This document shows positions 15,530 through 22,843 of a stretch of 28,829 nt of DNA, in pieces. Under the pieces are notes generated by a model. It did no database searches and had not been told where the DNA came from. It worked only from the letters and a program-made list of their open reading frames with translations. Every line of letters begins with the position of its first letter. Position 1 is the first letter of the stretch. Source of the DNA: an uncultured Clostridium sp. (GTDB lineage Bacteria > Bacillota > Clostridia > TANB77 > CAG-508); NCBI GenBank assembly GCA_900555615.1, contig USMB01000020.1:1-28829 (forward strand). Reading direction: 5' to 3'. A program made the position numbers and the translations under genes.

Positions 15530-16690
15530 ATGGATGAATTATATTTGTTAGATAAAGATTTAATTAAAAAATACATAATAGATATGTATTCAAGTATTTT
15601 ATGGGTTCCTAGATATAATGAATTGGGAGATTGTGAACTTGTTATTTCTGCAACTATTGAAAATATCAAAAAAATAAAAGAATGCAAATATATTGCTAGG
15701 AAAAATGACGATATGGTTTGTGAAATAACAAAAATTGAAATAAAAACTGATGAAGAAAATGGAGATCAATTAATTATAACAGGTACAGATATAAAAAACA
15801 TACTAAATTCAAGAATAGTAGCCAAACAAACGAATTTTAATGGATTAGTTGAAGATTATATAAGAACTTTAATTACTGATTCTATAATAAATCCTACCAA
15901 CAAAGAAAGAAAAATAGAAAACTTTATATTAGCAGATAAAGTAGGATTTAAAGAAACAATAAGAGAACAAGTTACTTATGATTATGTAGGTACAAAAATT
16001 CAAGAATTATGTCAGAATTACGAGTGGGGATATAAAGTTGTTATAAAAGATAGAAAATTTGTATTTTCTTTATATAAAGGGAAAGATAGAAGTGCTTATG
16101 TTCAATTTTCACAAAACTATGACAACATATCTACAACGGATTATACCAAAGATGATAGTAATATAAAAAATATTGCTATTGTTGCAGGAGAAGGCGAAGG
16201 AATAGAAAGAAAAACTGTTACAATTGGTAGTGGAACAGGAATTAACAGACACGAATTATATGTGGATGCAAGAGATGTTTCAAGTTCAATTGATTATGAT
16301 GAATTATTAAGTAGTTATCCTAATGGGAATGAAAAGAATATAAATGGCACAATATACTATCAAGTAAACGGAACTAATATCGCTATTTTAACAAAAAACG
16401 ATGATGGAGAAATTACTGAAGTAATATTATGTAATAATATTTATATTGAAAACCTAAAAAGTGTTGGATATGAAAAAATGTCTGAATATAAATCAATAAC
16501 ATCTTTTACAGGAGATGTTATTATAGGAGCTAATTATACATATAAAGATGATTATAATCTAGGTGATATTGTAAATATTGTAAATGAATACGGAATTTCA
16601 ATTAATGTTAGGATATCTGAAATATTAGAGAGTATAGATGATAATGGATATAAAATGGAACCGACATTTCAAAATATAAAAAGTGAATAG
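15530..16690 (+). CDS. Tail-tip protein, Siphovirus gp37-like (Tal-like)
   Basis: A 386-aa protein of the ReqiPepy6 gp37-like family. It opens with LYLLDKDLIKKYIIDMYSSI and VPRYNELGDCELVISAT, and a middle segment LIITGTDIKNILNSRIV is typical. In this position it acts as the baseplate hub/tail-associated protein. It lacks the long catalytic C-terminus found on some Tal proteins. It follows Dit with six bases between. Confidence 0.85.
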   Translation: MDELYLLDKDLIKKYIIDMYSSILWVPRYNELGDCELVISATIENIKKIKECKYIARKNDDMVCEITKIEIKTDEENGDQLIITGTDIKNILNSRIVAKQTNFNGLVEDYIRTLITDSIINPTNKERKIENFILADKVGFKETIREQVTYDYVGTKIQELCQNYEWGYKVVIKDRKFVFSLYKGKDRSAYVQFSQNYDNISTTDYTKDDSNIKNIAIVAGEGEGIERKTVTIGSGTGINRHELYVDARDVSSSIDYDELLSSYPNGNEKNINGTIYYQVNGTNIAILTKNDDGEITEVILCNNIYIENLKSVGYEKMSEYKSITSFTGDVIIGANYTYKDDYNLGDIVNIVNEYGISINVRISEILESIDDNGYKMEPTFQNIKSE

Positions 16691-16699
16691 GAGGCAAAA

Positions 16700-17566
16700 A
16701 TGGAAAACGATGTAAAATTTGAAGTTACTGCTGGTTTTTTTGATGCGATAAATAATGATCGTGTTTATTCAGCAGATGATATGAATAGACCATATAGAAA
16801 ATTAATAAGTAATGGTGTTTTTGCAACTCCAAAAGGTGAACCTTCCAATTATTTGCAAGTTTTTACTGCAAACAATGGAATGAATATTATAGTTTCAGCA
16901 GGTTATGCACTAATTGGGGATAAGTGGTTTGAAAATCCAAGCAATTTGACAATAACTACAGCACAAAATTCTGATGTATTAACTAGAATAGACAGTATTA
17001 TAGCTCAAATGGATAAAACTCAATTAGGAAGGGCAGGAAATATAGTATATAGAAAAGGGACTGCATCAAGCAACCCAGTACATCCATCAATAAATACTGA
17101 AGAAAACATCATTGAATTTAGATTAGCTGATATTACGATTAGTCCATCTTGTATAAAAATTACACAAGACTTAATAAAAGACTGTAGAGGTAGTAGTGAA
17201 TGTCCTTGGGTTACAAGTTTAATATATCAAGTTGATACATCAACATTATATGCACAATGGCAAGAGGCATATAAGAAATATTATGAAGATCAAGAAGCGG
17301 AACACGATACATATTTTACAGAATTTAAAAATATTATGGCAAATTTCTTTAATACTGAAGAACAAGAATTTACTAATTGGTTTGAAAAGATGAAAAATCA
17401 ATTGTCAGAAGATGCAGCAGGAAAAATACAATTAGAAATAGATAATTTAACTACTATTTTAAATGAAACAAGAGAGAATTTAGAAGATGCAATTTCACCA
17501 ATTATAACAGAAGATGGATATTATATTGCAACAGAGGATAATACAAGGTTAGTTGTTGGAATGTAA
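16700..17566 (+). CDS. Baseplate/tail-fibre adaptor protein
   Basis: A 288-aa protein. The N-terminal domain (KFEVTAGFFDAINNDRVYSA, residues 5-24; then a GYALIGDKWFEN strand) resembles baseplate upper proteins of clostridial and lactococcal phages. The middle contains SLIYQVDTSTLYAQWQEAY, and residues 190-270 are helical and probably trimeric. I infer that it anchors the receptor-binding protein encoded next. AGGAGG precedes ATG 16700. Confidence 0.72.
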   Translation: MENDVKFEVTAGFFDAINNDRVYSADDMNRPYRKLISNGVFATPKGEPSNYLQVFTANNGMNIIVSAGYALIGDKWFENPSNLTITTAQNSDVLTRIDSIIAQMDKTQLGRAGNIVYRKGTASSNPVHPSINTEENIIEFRLADITISPSCIKITQDLIKDCRGSSECPWVTSLIYQVDTSTLYAQWQEAYKKYYEDQEAEHDTYFTEFKNIMANFFNTEEQEFTNWFEKMKNQLSEDAAGKIQLEIDNLTTILNETRENLEDAISPIITEDGYYIATEDNTRLVVGM

Positions 17567-17590
17567 AAAAATAAGGAGGATTTTACAATT

Positions 17591-18451
17591 ATGGGAATTA
17601 AAAAAATTTCAGAACTTGAAGAATTAAAAAATCTTCAAACAACAGATATATTACCTGTTGTTGATGTGGCAAATGGGACAACTAAAAAAGTTGAAATTTC
17701 CACATTACTTACTGCACTTGTAGAAAAAAATGCAGGTGCACATAATAGTATTTATAGAGGAAAAGATATTACTGATTTATTCTATGATGGAACATTATCA
17801 AAACAAATTGCAGCAGGAACTTTTGACGATATATTCATTGGAGACTATATCATAGGAAAAACAAGTGGTAGAAAATATTTAGTAGCCGATATTAATTATA
17901 GATTACACATGGGAGATACAGAATGTACGAAACCTCATGTTTTAATGATACCGGAAAGAATAATGGGAACAGCACAAATGAATGCTAGTAATATAACTGA
18001 TGGAGCTTATATTGGTAGTGCAATGTATAAAACAAATTTAGCACAATTTAAAACAGTAATAAAAAATGATTTTGAAACAAGTCATATATTAAAGCATAGA
18101 AATCATTTACAAAATGCAGTTTCAAATGGATGTGAGACCGGAGGAATATGGTACGATTCTGATATAGAATTGATGAATGAGATAATGGTTTATGGTTGTC
18201 AAATATTCAAAAATGCTACAAATGGATCTACATTTCCTAACAATTATCAAATAGACAATTCTCAATTATCATTATTCAGGTTAAGACATGATTCGATTGT
18301 TGCTAGAAATGATGCTGGAGATAGATATTGGTACTGGTTAAGAGATGTCGTTTCTTCTGCGGGTTTCGCGAATGTCAGCCTCAGTGGTTTTTCGAGTTAC
18401 TCCCATGCTTCGGATGTCAACGGTGTTCGTCCTGCTTTCCTAATCGTGTAA
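17591..18451 (+). CDS. DGR target: C-type-lectin-fold tail-tip (receptor-binding) protein
   Basis: A 286-aa protein. Residues 1-48 are a short fibre-attachment segment (ISELEELKNLQTTDILPVVD). From about residue 50 the protein resembles CLec/formylglycine-generating-enzyme-like tail proteins. The end has RYWYWLRDVV then NGVRPAFLIV, the usual close of DGR variable proteins. The variable repeat covers residues 252-284. TR-adenine codons there are 257, 258, 264, 265, 267, 271, 272, 275 and 282, where TR would encode Thr, seven Asn and Asp, and the present allele has A, G, L, S, F, S, H, D and A. It should bind the host surface. RBS AAGGAGG at 17572-17578. Confidence 0.93.
   Translation: MGIKKISELEELKNLQTTDILPVVDVANGTTKKVEISTLLTALVEKNAGAHNSIYRGKDITDLFYDGTLSKQIAAGTFDDIFIGDYIIGKTSGRKYLVADINYRLHMGDTECTKPHVLMIPERIMGTAQMNASNITDGAYIGSAMYKTNLAQFKTVIKNDFETSHILKHRNHLQNAVSNGCETGGIWYDSDIELMNEIMVYGCQIFKNATNGSTFPNNYQIDNSQLSLFRLRHDSIVARNDAGDRYWYWLRDVVSSAGFANVSLSGFSSYSHASDVNGVRPAFLIV
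18345..18440 (+). repeat. DGR variable repeat (VR)
   Basis: Ninety-six bases align without gaps to TR 19115-19210 (offset 770). There are 14 mismatches and each lies at an A in TR: to G five times, to C five times and to T four times. No mismatch lies at a TR C, G or T within the block. Homology stops abruptly after 18440, three codons before the stop, so the initiation-of-mutagenic-homing region should be the invariant 3' part (about 18414-18439). Confidence 0.97.
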
Positions 18452-18460
18452 TCAGACATC

Positions 18461-18481
18461 GACAGGGCTTTATGCCCTGTC
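18461..18481 (+). other. DGR hairpin/cruciform just after VR
   Basis: GACAGGGC (18461-18468) and GCCCTGTC (18474-18481) form a perfect 8-bp GC-rich stem with a 5-base loop, nine bases after the stop of the variable protein. The following sequence (ATATAGTATAG) has no T-run, so an intrinsic terminator is unlikely. A hairpin of the same size and place is needed for efficient retrohoming in the Bordetella phage BPP-1 DGR, so the same role is inferred. Confidence 0.8.
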
Positions 18482-18508
18482 ATATAGTATAGTTAGCTTT
18501 CAAGATAG

Positions 18509-18537
18509 TTAAAATAAGAAAATAAAAATGATATAAT
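18509..18537 (+). promoter_or_regulatory. Promoter of the avd-TR-RT unit
   Basis: TTAAAA (18509-18514), 17 bases, then an extended -10 TGaTATAAT (18529-18537). It lies in the gap between the DGR hairpin and avd, so avd, the template RNA and the reverse transcriptase could be transcribed in a lysogen independently of the late operon. ATAGTTA occurs at 18489 and 18505, over and next to the -35, as a possible operator. Confidence 0.65.
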
Positions 18538-18580
18538 TTCTGTTGAAAAAATAGAAAAGGAGAAATAGTATTATTTTACA

Positions 18581-19093
18581 ATGTCAGAGATAAAGAAAAG
18601 TGAAAGAAAAGAATCAAAATTGCAAACAATTCATAATGCATATATGATAAGAATGGCAGTAACAAATTTAGCAGAAAATAATTTTTATATAACATTTTCA
18701 AAAATAGAAGAAAAAATAAACAATAGAATAAAAGGACTTGATGAAAAGGAACAAATAAGAATAAAAGAAAATATGTATAAATTTTATAGAAATCAAATAA
18801 ATAGAGTATCAGACAATGTAATAGAACTAGCAACAGGAATAAGTAGGCATTTAAGAATTGCAAATACAATATTTCCAACATATATGTCAGAGTTTGAAGA
18901 AAGACGTATAGAAATGGACAGAGCTATGGCTTGTTGTAATGCACTTCAAGATGAATTGCAATATGCAGGAGAATGTTTATATGCTGATTTGAATAAGTAT
19001 ATGAATTTGGTTCTAGAAATTCAAAAAGAATTTAATATGATAAAATCACTTCGACAAACTGACAATAGGTTTTTAAAAAATATAAAAAAATAA
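18581..19093 (+). CDS. avd: DGR accessory variability determinant (Avd)
   Basis: A 170-aa, almost wholly helical, Lys/Arg-rich protein placed between VR and TR, exactly where avd lies in BPP-1. The helices (for example HNAYMIRMAVTNLAENNFYI, then EIQKEFNMIKSLRQTDNRF at the end) fit the four-helix bundle that forms a positively charged pentameric barrel and binds the RT and template RNA. It is longer than the roughly 125-aa BPP-1 protein, with an extra middle segment. The best Shine-Dalgarno (AAAGGAG 18556-18562) is 18 bases from ATG, unusually far, and no nearer in-frame start exists. This suggests weak translation. Confidence 0.88.
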   Translation: MSEIKKSERKESKLQTIHNAYMIRMAVTNLAENNFYITFSKIEEKINNRIKGLDEKEQIRIKENMYKFYRNQINRVSDNVIELATGISRHLRIANTIFPTYMSEFEERRIEMDRAMACCNALQDELQYAGECLYADLNKYMNLVLEIQKEFNMIKSLRQTDNRFLKNIKK

Positions 19094-19358
19094 TAATTAG
19101 TGGGTAATCTTTGTATGTCGTTTCTTCTACGAATTTCGCGAATGTCAGCAACAATGGTAATTCGAGTTACAACAATGCTTCGAATGTCAACGGTGTTCGT
19201 CCTGATTTCACAACCCATGCAATTTATTTATATGGACTTGATTCCATCGTATGGATATGGGAAAAGGAAAGGAAAGATTATCCCTTCAATAGCAGAATTG
19301 ATAAATACTAATCATTATGTATTTGGTTACGACCAGTAATACTATTAAAGTGATTTTT
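19094..19358 (+). ncRNA. DGR template RNA region (TR plus spacer)
   Basis: This 265-base non-coding stretch between avd and the RT holds TR (19115-19210) and then about 148 bases of spacer. Two short frames here are shadows of TR and lack ribosome sites. In BPP-1 the avd end, TR and about 140 bases of downstream spacer form the structured RNA from which the RT self-primes cDNA. Size and position match. The structure itself is not shown here. Confidence 0.75.
19115..19210 (+). repeat. DGR template repeat (TR)
   Basis: The master copy of the VR. It has 24 adenines in its first 95 bases, many arranged as AAC/AAT codons in the VR frame (TR would read ...STNFANVSNNGNSS... there). This is the classic DGR design in which adenine mutation of AAY codons reaches many amino acids and never gives a stop. 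It is richer in G+C than the flanking DNA. Confidence 0.97.
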
Positions 19359-20477
19359 ATGAATATTTTTTATGATGCAAATAAAATTTATGAAGCTGGA
19401 ACAAAGGCAATTCAAGGAGCACCTTTTAAATATCAATCACAATTGTTCGAAATGAACCATTTGATAGAAACAGCACAAATTTTAAAAGATTTGAAAGAGT
19501 GGAAATATAAACCAGTAGCAGGAAAAAAATTTACTATAAATGAACGAGGAAAAATAAGACATATTACAAGTAATAATATGGTTGATAAAACAATTAATCA
19601 TTTACTTTGCGATAATGTTTTAAGTCCAGCTATTTCTCCATATTTGATCTATGATAATGGTGCAAGTCAAAAGAATAGAGGTGTAGCTTTTCATAGGAAA
19701 AGATTTGAAACACACTTACATCAATATTATAGAAAATATAAAAGTAATGAGGGATACATATTGTTAATTGATTTTAGCGGATATTATGCAAGTATTCCTC
19801 ATGATTTATGTTTAAAGAAGTTACAATATTTTTTAAGAAAAGCAAACCCTGAAGAAGCAAAAATTACTATGTGGATTTTAAAAAATCTATTTGATGTATT
19901 TAATATAGATAATAAAAATGGAAAAGGCGTAGATATCGGAAGTCAACCATCTCAAAATATAGGAATTTCGTATCCATCACAAATAGATAATTATATAAAA
20001 ATTGTTAGAGGATGCAAATATTATGGAAGATATACGGATGATAGTTATATCATTCATCAAGATAAAGAATTTTTAAAACAATTACTAAAAGAAATAAAAA
20101 TTATATCAAGTAAACTAGGATTAATAGTTAATGATAGGAAAACAAGAATAGTAAAATTATCTCAACAATTTAAAGTATTACAAATAAATTATTCACTAAC
20201 ACCAACAGGAAGAATAATAAAAAAGATAAGTACAAAAACAGTAACTCGAGAAAGAAGAAAACTAAAAGCATATAAAAGACTATTGGATAAAGGAAAAATG
20301 AAAAGCAATGATATAGAAAATAGTTTTAAAAGTTGGATGGCAGGAAATTATAAAAAAATGTCAATGCAACAAATAAGTAATATGTCGCAATTATATTATG
20401 ATTTATTTAAGGAGGTACCGAAATGGAAAAATCATGGAAAATTACGTTATCTGATGGAACACAACTTAAAGACTTAA
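19359..20477 (+). CDS. DGR reverse transcriptase
   Basis: A 372-aa retroelement RT lacking endonuclease or maturase domains. Fingers: GKIRHI at 64-69. Palm motif A: DFSGYYASIPH at 138-148 with the first catalytic Asp. Motif B: IGSQPSQ at 193-199, the Ser/Gln form diagnostic of DGR RTs (group II introns have QGxxxSP). Catalytic centre: YTDD at 225-228. The C-terminal basic helices form the thumb. ATG 19359 is preferred to ATG 19317, which has no ribosome site and would add unrelated residues; the site before 19359 (AAAGTGA) is weak. It copies TR with errors at adenines and the cDNA replaces VR. The 3' end overlaps the next tail gene by 55 bases. Confidence 0.96.
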   Translation: MNIFYDANKIYEAGTKAIQGAPFKYQSQLFEMNHLIETAQILKDLKEWKYKPVAGKKFTINERGKIRHITSNNMVDKTINHLLCDNVLSPAISPYLIYDNGASQKNRGVAFHRKRFETHLHQYYRKYKSNEGYILLIDFSGYYASIPHDLCLKKLQYFLRKANPEEAKITMWILKNLFDVFNIDNKNGKGVDIGSQPSQNIGISYPSQIDNYIKIVRGCKYYGRYTDDSYIIHQDKEFLKQLLKEIKIISSKLGLIVNDRKTRIVKLSQQFKVLQINYSLTPTGRIIKKISTKTVTRERRKLKAYKRLLDKGKMKSNDIENSFKSWMAGNYKKMSMQQISNMSQLYYDLFKEVPKWKNHGKLRYLMEHNLKT

Positions 20478-20743
20478 AATTAAGTGGAAATAATTATATT
20501 TCAAAAACAAAAATAACTGAAGACGATTTTAAAGGAAAATTGTCAAAAGTTATAATTGAAAATGAAACTGATAAAATATCTGTAGAGCTTGAACATGTTG
20601 AATTAGTGCAAATTGTTCATTATGAAGATGGATATTATTTTGTATTAAGACAATTATCACAAGATGAAATAGATAAACAGAAAATGCAAGGTGATATTGA
20701 ATATCTTGCAATGATGACTAACACTGATATGGAGGAGGTCTAA
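20423..20743 (+). CDS. Small tail-module protein of unknown function
   Basis: A 106-aa protein starting inside the RT gene (ATG 20423) with a strong AAGGAGGT at 20409-20416. It begins WKITLSDGTQLKDLKLSGN and ends GDIEYLAMMTNTDMEEV, a type that usually sits between the tail fibre and XkdX genes of clostridial phages. The DGR cassette therefore seems to have been inserted between this gene and the tail-fibre gene, with the overlap keeping them coupled. Function unknown. Confidence 0.8.
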   Translation: MEKSWKITLSDGTQLKDLKLSGNNYISKTKITEDDFKGKLSKVIIENETDKISVELEHVELVQIVHYEDGYYFVLRQLSQDEIDKQKMQGDIEYLAMMTNTDMEEV

Positions 20744-20746
20744 ACT

Positions 20747-20881
20747 ATGAGCAAAAATTTTGAAAAAGTAAAAAGATTTTATGATAATGGAATTTGGAAC
20801 GAAGCAAGAGTGTATAATGCAGTTGGAAAATGGATAACAAAAGAAGAATATAAGGAAATAACAGGAGAAGATTATAAATAG
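20747..20881 (+). CDS. XkdX family protein
   Basis: A 44-aa protein, ATG 20747 three bases after the previous stop, with GGAGGAGG before it. The whole sequence matches the small XkdX family (YDNGIWNEARVYNAVGKWIT then KEEYKEITGEDY) found after the tail-fibre genes of PBSX-like and clostridial phages. Exact role unknown. It closes the tail operon, followed directly by a terminator. Confidence 0.9.
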   Translation: MSKNFEKVKRFYDNGIWNEARVYNAVGKWITKEEYKEITGEDYK

Positions 20882-20908
20882 ACACCTAATAGGTGTTTAT
20901 TTTTTTAT
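20882..20908 (+). terminator. Terminator after the tail operon
   Basis: ACACCT (20882-20887) and AGGTGT (20891-20896) form a 6-bp stem with a 3-base loop, followed by TTATTTTTTTA. It starts at the base after the XkdX stop. Confidence 0.8.
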
Positions 20909-20930
20909 CAAATGAAAGAGAGGAAAAGTT

Positions 20931-21248
20931 ATGGTTATTGAAATATCTACACTTATTAGTATAGTTTCTGTAGCAATAGCAGTAATAACAATAATCTATA
21001 ATATATTAAGAAACGGAAAGAAAGATGTTACAGAAGATGTTAAAGAGGATGCAACTCAAATGGCAACTGTAATAACAGAATTAAAATCAATATCAAATGG
21101 AATTGAGGATATAAAGAAAGAAATTACTTCAATAAAAGATGATGTGAAAGAAAATAGAGATAGAACAACAAGATTAGAAGAAAGTTGCAAACAGGCACAT
21201 AAAAGGATCGATGAGATAATTGCTAGATTAGAACATAGCAATCACTAA
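20931..21248 (+). CDS. Membrane-anchored coiled-coil protein, lysis module (XhlA/holin-like)
   Basis: A 105-aa protein. One N-terminal membrane segment (residues 4-25, LISIVSVAIAVITIIYNIL) is followed by a charged coiled coil with regular heptads. This layout and the place before a holin-like gene fit hemolysin XhlA-like or accessory holin proteins of Firmicutes phages. GAGAGG precedes ATG 20931. Whether it makes holes itself or aids the holin cannot be told from sequence. Confidence 0.65.
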   Translation: MVIEISTLISIVSVAIAVITIIYNILRNGKKDVTEDVKEDATQMATVITELKSISNGIEDIKKEITSIKDDVKENRDRTTRLEESCKQAHKRIDEIIARLEHSNH

Positions 21249-21271
21249 ATAAAGGAAAGGAGGGGGAATTT

Positions 21272-21526
21272 ATGACTGTTCAATTATTAGTATATGTTAT
21301 AACAACATTATTTACCTACATTTTAGGCAAAATATCAAAGCATTTTGGGTGGAATGAAACATTACCTATTCCAATACAAAATATTTTGATAGGAATTATA
21401 GCAACAGTAATAGGGTGTATAATTCATATTGAGGGATTAGATGCAAATAGTATAATACAAGCAGTTGTTACTGCATTAGGTGGAATTGGTACTGCAACTG
21501 TATTATATGATGCTAAAAATCAATAA
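21272..21526 (+). CDS. Holin-like membrane protein
   Basis: An 84-aa protein with three hydrophobic stretches (about 3-20, 37-54, 59-78), the second reading IQNILIGIIATVIGCIIHI, and a GGIGTATVLYD end common in clostridial phage holin-type proteins. It has AAAGGAGGG before ATG 21272. Location between XhlA-like and endolysin genes supports a role in timing lysis. A strong terminator follows. Confidence 0.75.
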   Translation: MTVQLLVYVITTLFTYILGKISKHFGWNETLPIPIQNILIGIIATVIGCIIHIEGLDANSIIQAVVTALGGIGTATVLYDAKNQ

Positions 21527-21549
21527 TCTAATATAATAAATTTTCAAAA

Positions 21550-21592
21550 ATACTGGAAGAAAGTCAAAAAATCTTCCAGTATAGTTTTTTAT
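21550..21592 (+). terminator. Terminator between holin and endolysin genes
   Basis: ATACTGGAAGA (21550-21560) and TCTTCCAGTAT (21572-21582) form an 11-bp perfect stem with an 11-base loop, then AGTTTTTTAT. It could reduce endolysin relative to holin transcription, or be read through late in infection. Confidence 0.85.
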
Positions 21593-21606
21593 AGGGAGGG
21601 ATTTTC

Positions 21607-21678
21607 ATGGAAGAAAACGAAGTTTTAGGAAATGGAGAAATCCAAAGAAATGAGAATGAATTTGGAGGTGAAGAATAA
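21607..21678 (+). CDS. 23-aa acidic leader peptide coupled to endolysin
   Basis: ATG 21607 has a strong AGGGAGGG (21593-21600) at good spacing. The frame encodes 23 residues (7 Glu) and ends at TAA 21676-21678, sharing its last A with the endolysin ATG (TAATG). The stop-start overlap predicts translational coupling. No function recognised; the peptide may only regulate endolysin translation. Confidence 0.6.
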   Translation: MEENEVLGNGEIQRNENEFGGEE

Positions 21679-22754
21679 TGAGAGGTATAGATGTATCAGC
21701 CCATCAGGGTAATATTAATTGGGATGCAGTAAAAACATCAGGAATTGAATTTGCTATAATTAGGATTAGTTATGGTCAAAGTGCAGTAGATTCAAAAGCA
21801 ATAAGAAATATTGAGGAATGTATAAGAGTAGGAATTCCATTTGGTGTTTATACTTATTCTTATGCATTAAATATAGACAATGCTATTAACGAAGCAAATT
21901 TAGTAATAAAAACATTAGCACCATATAAAAATAAAATAAAATTTCCAGTGATAATTGATATGGAAGATGCAGATGGTTATAAAGCAAAATATGGTATGCC
22001 TTCAAATGATACATTAGTTTCAATTTGTGAAAAAGAATGTTTAATGTTTGAAGAGGCAGGATATTATGCAGCAATATATGCTTCAAAATCATGGTTTGAT
22101 TCAAAATTAAATTCTTCAAAGTTAAATAGATTTGATAAATGGATGGCATGGTGGTCAACATCTGCTTCATCAAAATTTGATCATAATACTTATGGATTAT
22201 GGCAATATACATCATCAGGAAAAGTTAATGGAATATCAGGAAATGTTGATATGAATGAATCTTTCAAAGATTATCCATCAATGATAAATACAGAAAGTTC
22301 AAATATAACATCTCCAACACCAACAAAATCTATTGATGATTTAGCTCAAGAAGTTATTAATCAACAATGGGGAAATGGAGACGATAGAAAACAAAGATTA
22401 ACTTCAGCAGGTTATGATTATAATGCTGTCCAAAATAGAGTTAATGAGATTTTAGGTGCATCATCTAAAAAATCTAATGAAGAAATCGCAAATGAAGTTA
22501 TTGCAGGAAAATGGGATGTTGGACAAACAAGAAAAGAAAAATTAACGGCAGCAGGTTATGACTACAATACAATTCAAGCAATAGTTAATAGTAAATGTGG
22601 TTCAGGTTCATCATCAAAAAGCTATACTGTAAAATCAGGTGATACATTATCAGGAATTGGGGCAAAGCTAGGAATTAACTGGAAGACTATTGCAGATAAA
22701 AATGGAATAAAATCACCATATACAATATATCCGGGACAAGTATTAAAATATTAA
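21678..22754 (+). CDS. Endolysin: GH25 muramidase with two CW_7 repeats and LysM
   Basis: A 358-aa modular lysin. Residues 1-200 are glycoside hydrolase 25 (DVSAHQG at 5-11; catalytic DMED with D94 and E96), which cuts the MurNAc-GlcNAc bond. Residues 218-260 and 266-307 are two CW_7 (Cpl-7-type) cell-wall repeats, each with ...GYDYN.IQ. Residues 315-358 are a LysM motif (YTVKSGDTLSGIG). There is no signal peptide, so release needs the holin. GGAGGTG at 21664-21670 lies within the leader-peptide gene. Confidence 0.97.
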   Translation: MRGIDVSAHQGNINWDAVKTSGIEFAIIRISYGQSAVDSKAIRNIEECIRVGIPFGVYTYSYALNIDNAINEANLVIKTLAPYKNKIKFPVIIDMEDADGYKAKYGMPSNDTLVSICEKECLMFEEAGYYAAIYASKSWFDSKLNSSKLNRFDKWMAWWSTSASSKFDHNTYGLWQYTSSGKVNGISGNVDMNESFKDYPSMINTESSNITSPTPTKSIDDLAQEVINQQWGNGDDRKQRLTSAGYDYNAVQNRVNEILGASSKKSNEEIANEVIAGKWDVGQTRKEKLTAAGYDYNTIQAIVNSKCGSGSSSKSYTVKSGDTLSGIGAKLGINWKTIADKNGIKSPYTIYPGQVLKY

Positions 22755-22781
22755 GAGTATATAACTTATCTAATTAAAAAT

Positions 22782-22833
22782 AAAAATCGCTTAAATCGAA
22801 ACCTCGTGGCTCGATTTTTTGCGATTTTTTTTA
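22782..22833. terminator. Bidirectional terminator between lysis and lysogeny genes
   Basis: AAAAATCGC (22782-22790) pairs with GCGATTTTT (22821-22829), and inside it AAATCGA (22793-22799) pairs with TCGATTT (22811-22817). T-runs follow on both strands. It separates the plus-strand endolysin from the minus-strand MutS-like gene that ends at 22844. Confidence 0.88.
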
Positions 22834-22843
22834 TTTTTACAGT

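Noticed and set aside
18461..18490. Hairpin after the tail-tip gene as an intrinsic terminator
   Set aside because: No T-run follows it; position and size fit a DGR homing hairpin better.
19100..19339. Two short plus-strand open frames over the TR
   Set aside because: They are the template repeat read in and out of the VR frame; no ribosome site precedes them and the stretch is explained as non-coding DGR RNA.
19317..19358. ATG 19317 as the start of the reverse transcriptase
   Set aside because: No ribosome site upstream and the added residues do not resemble RT N-termini; ATG 19359 begins the usual sequence.
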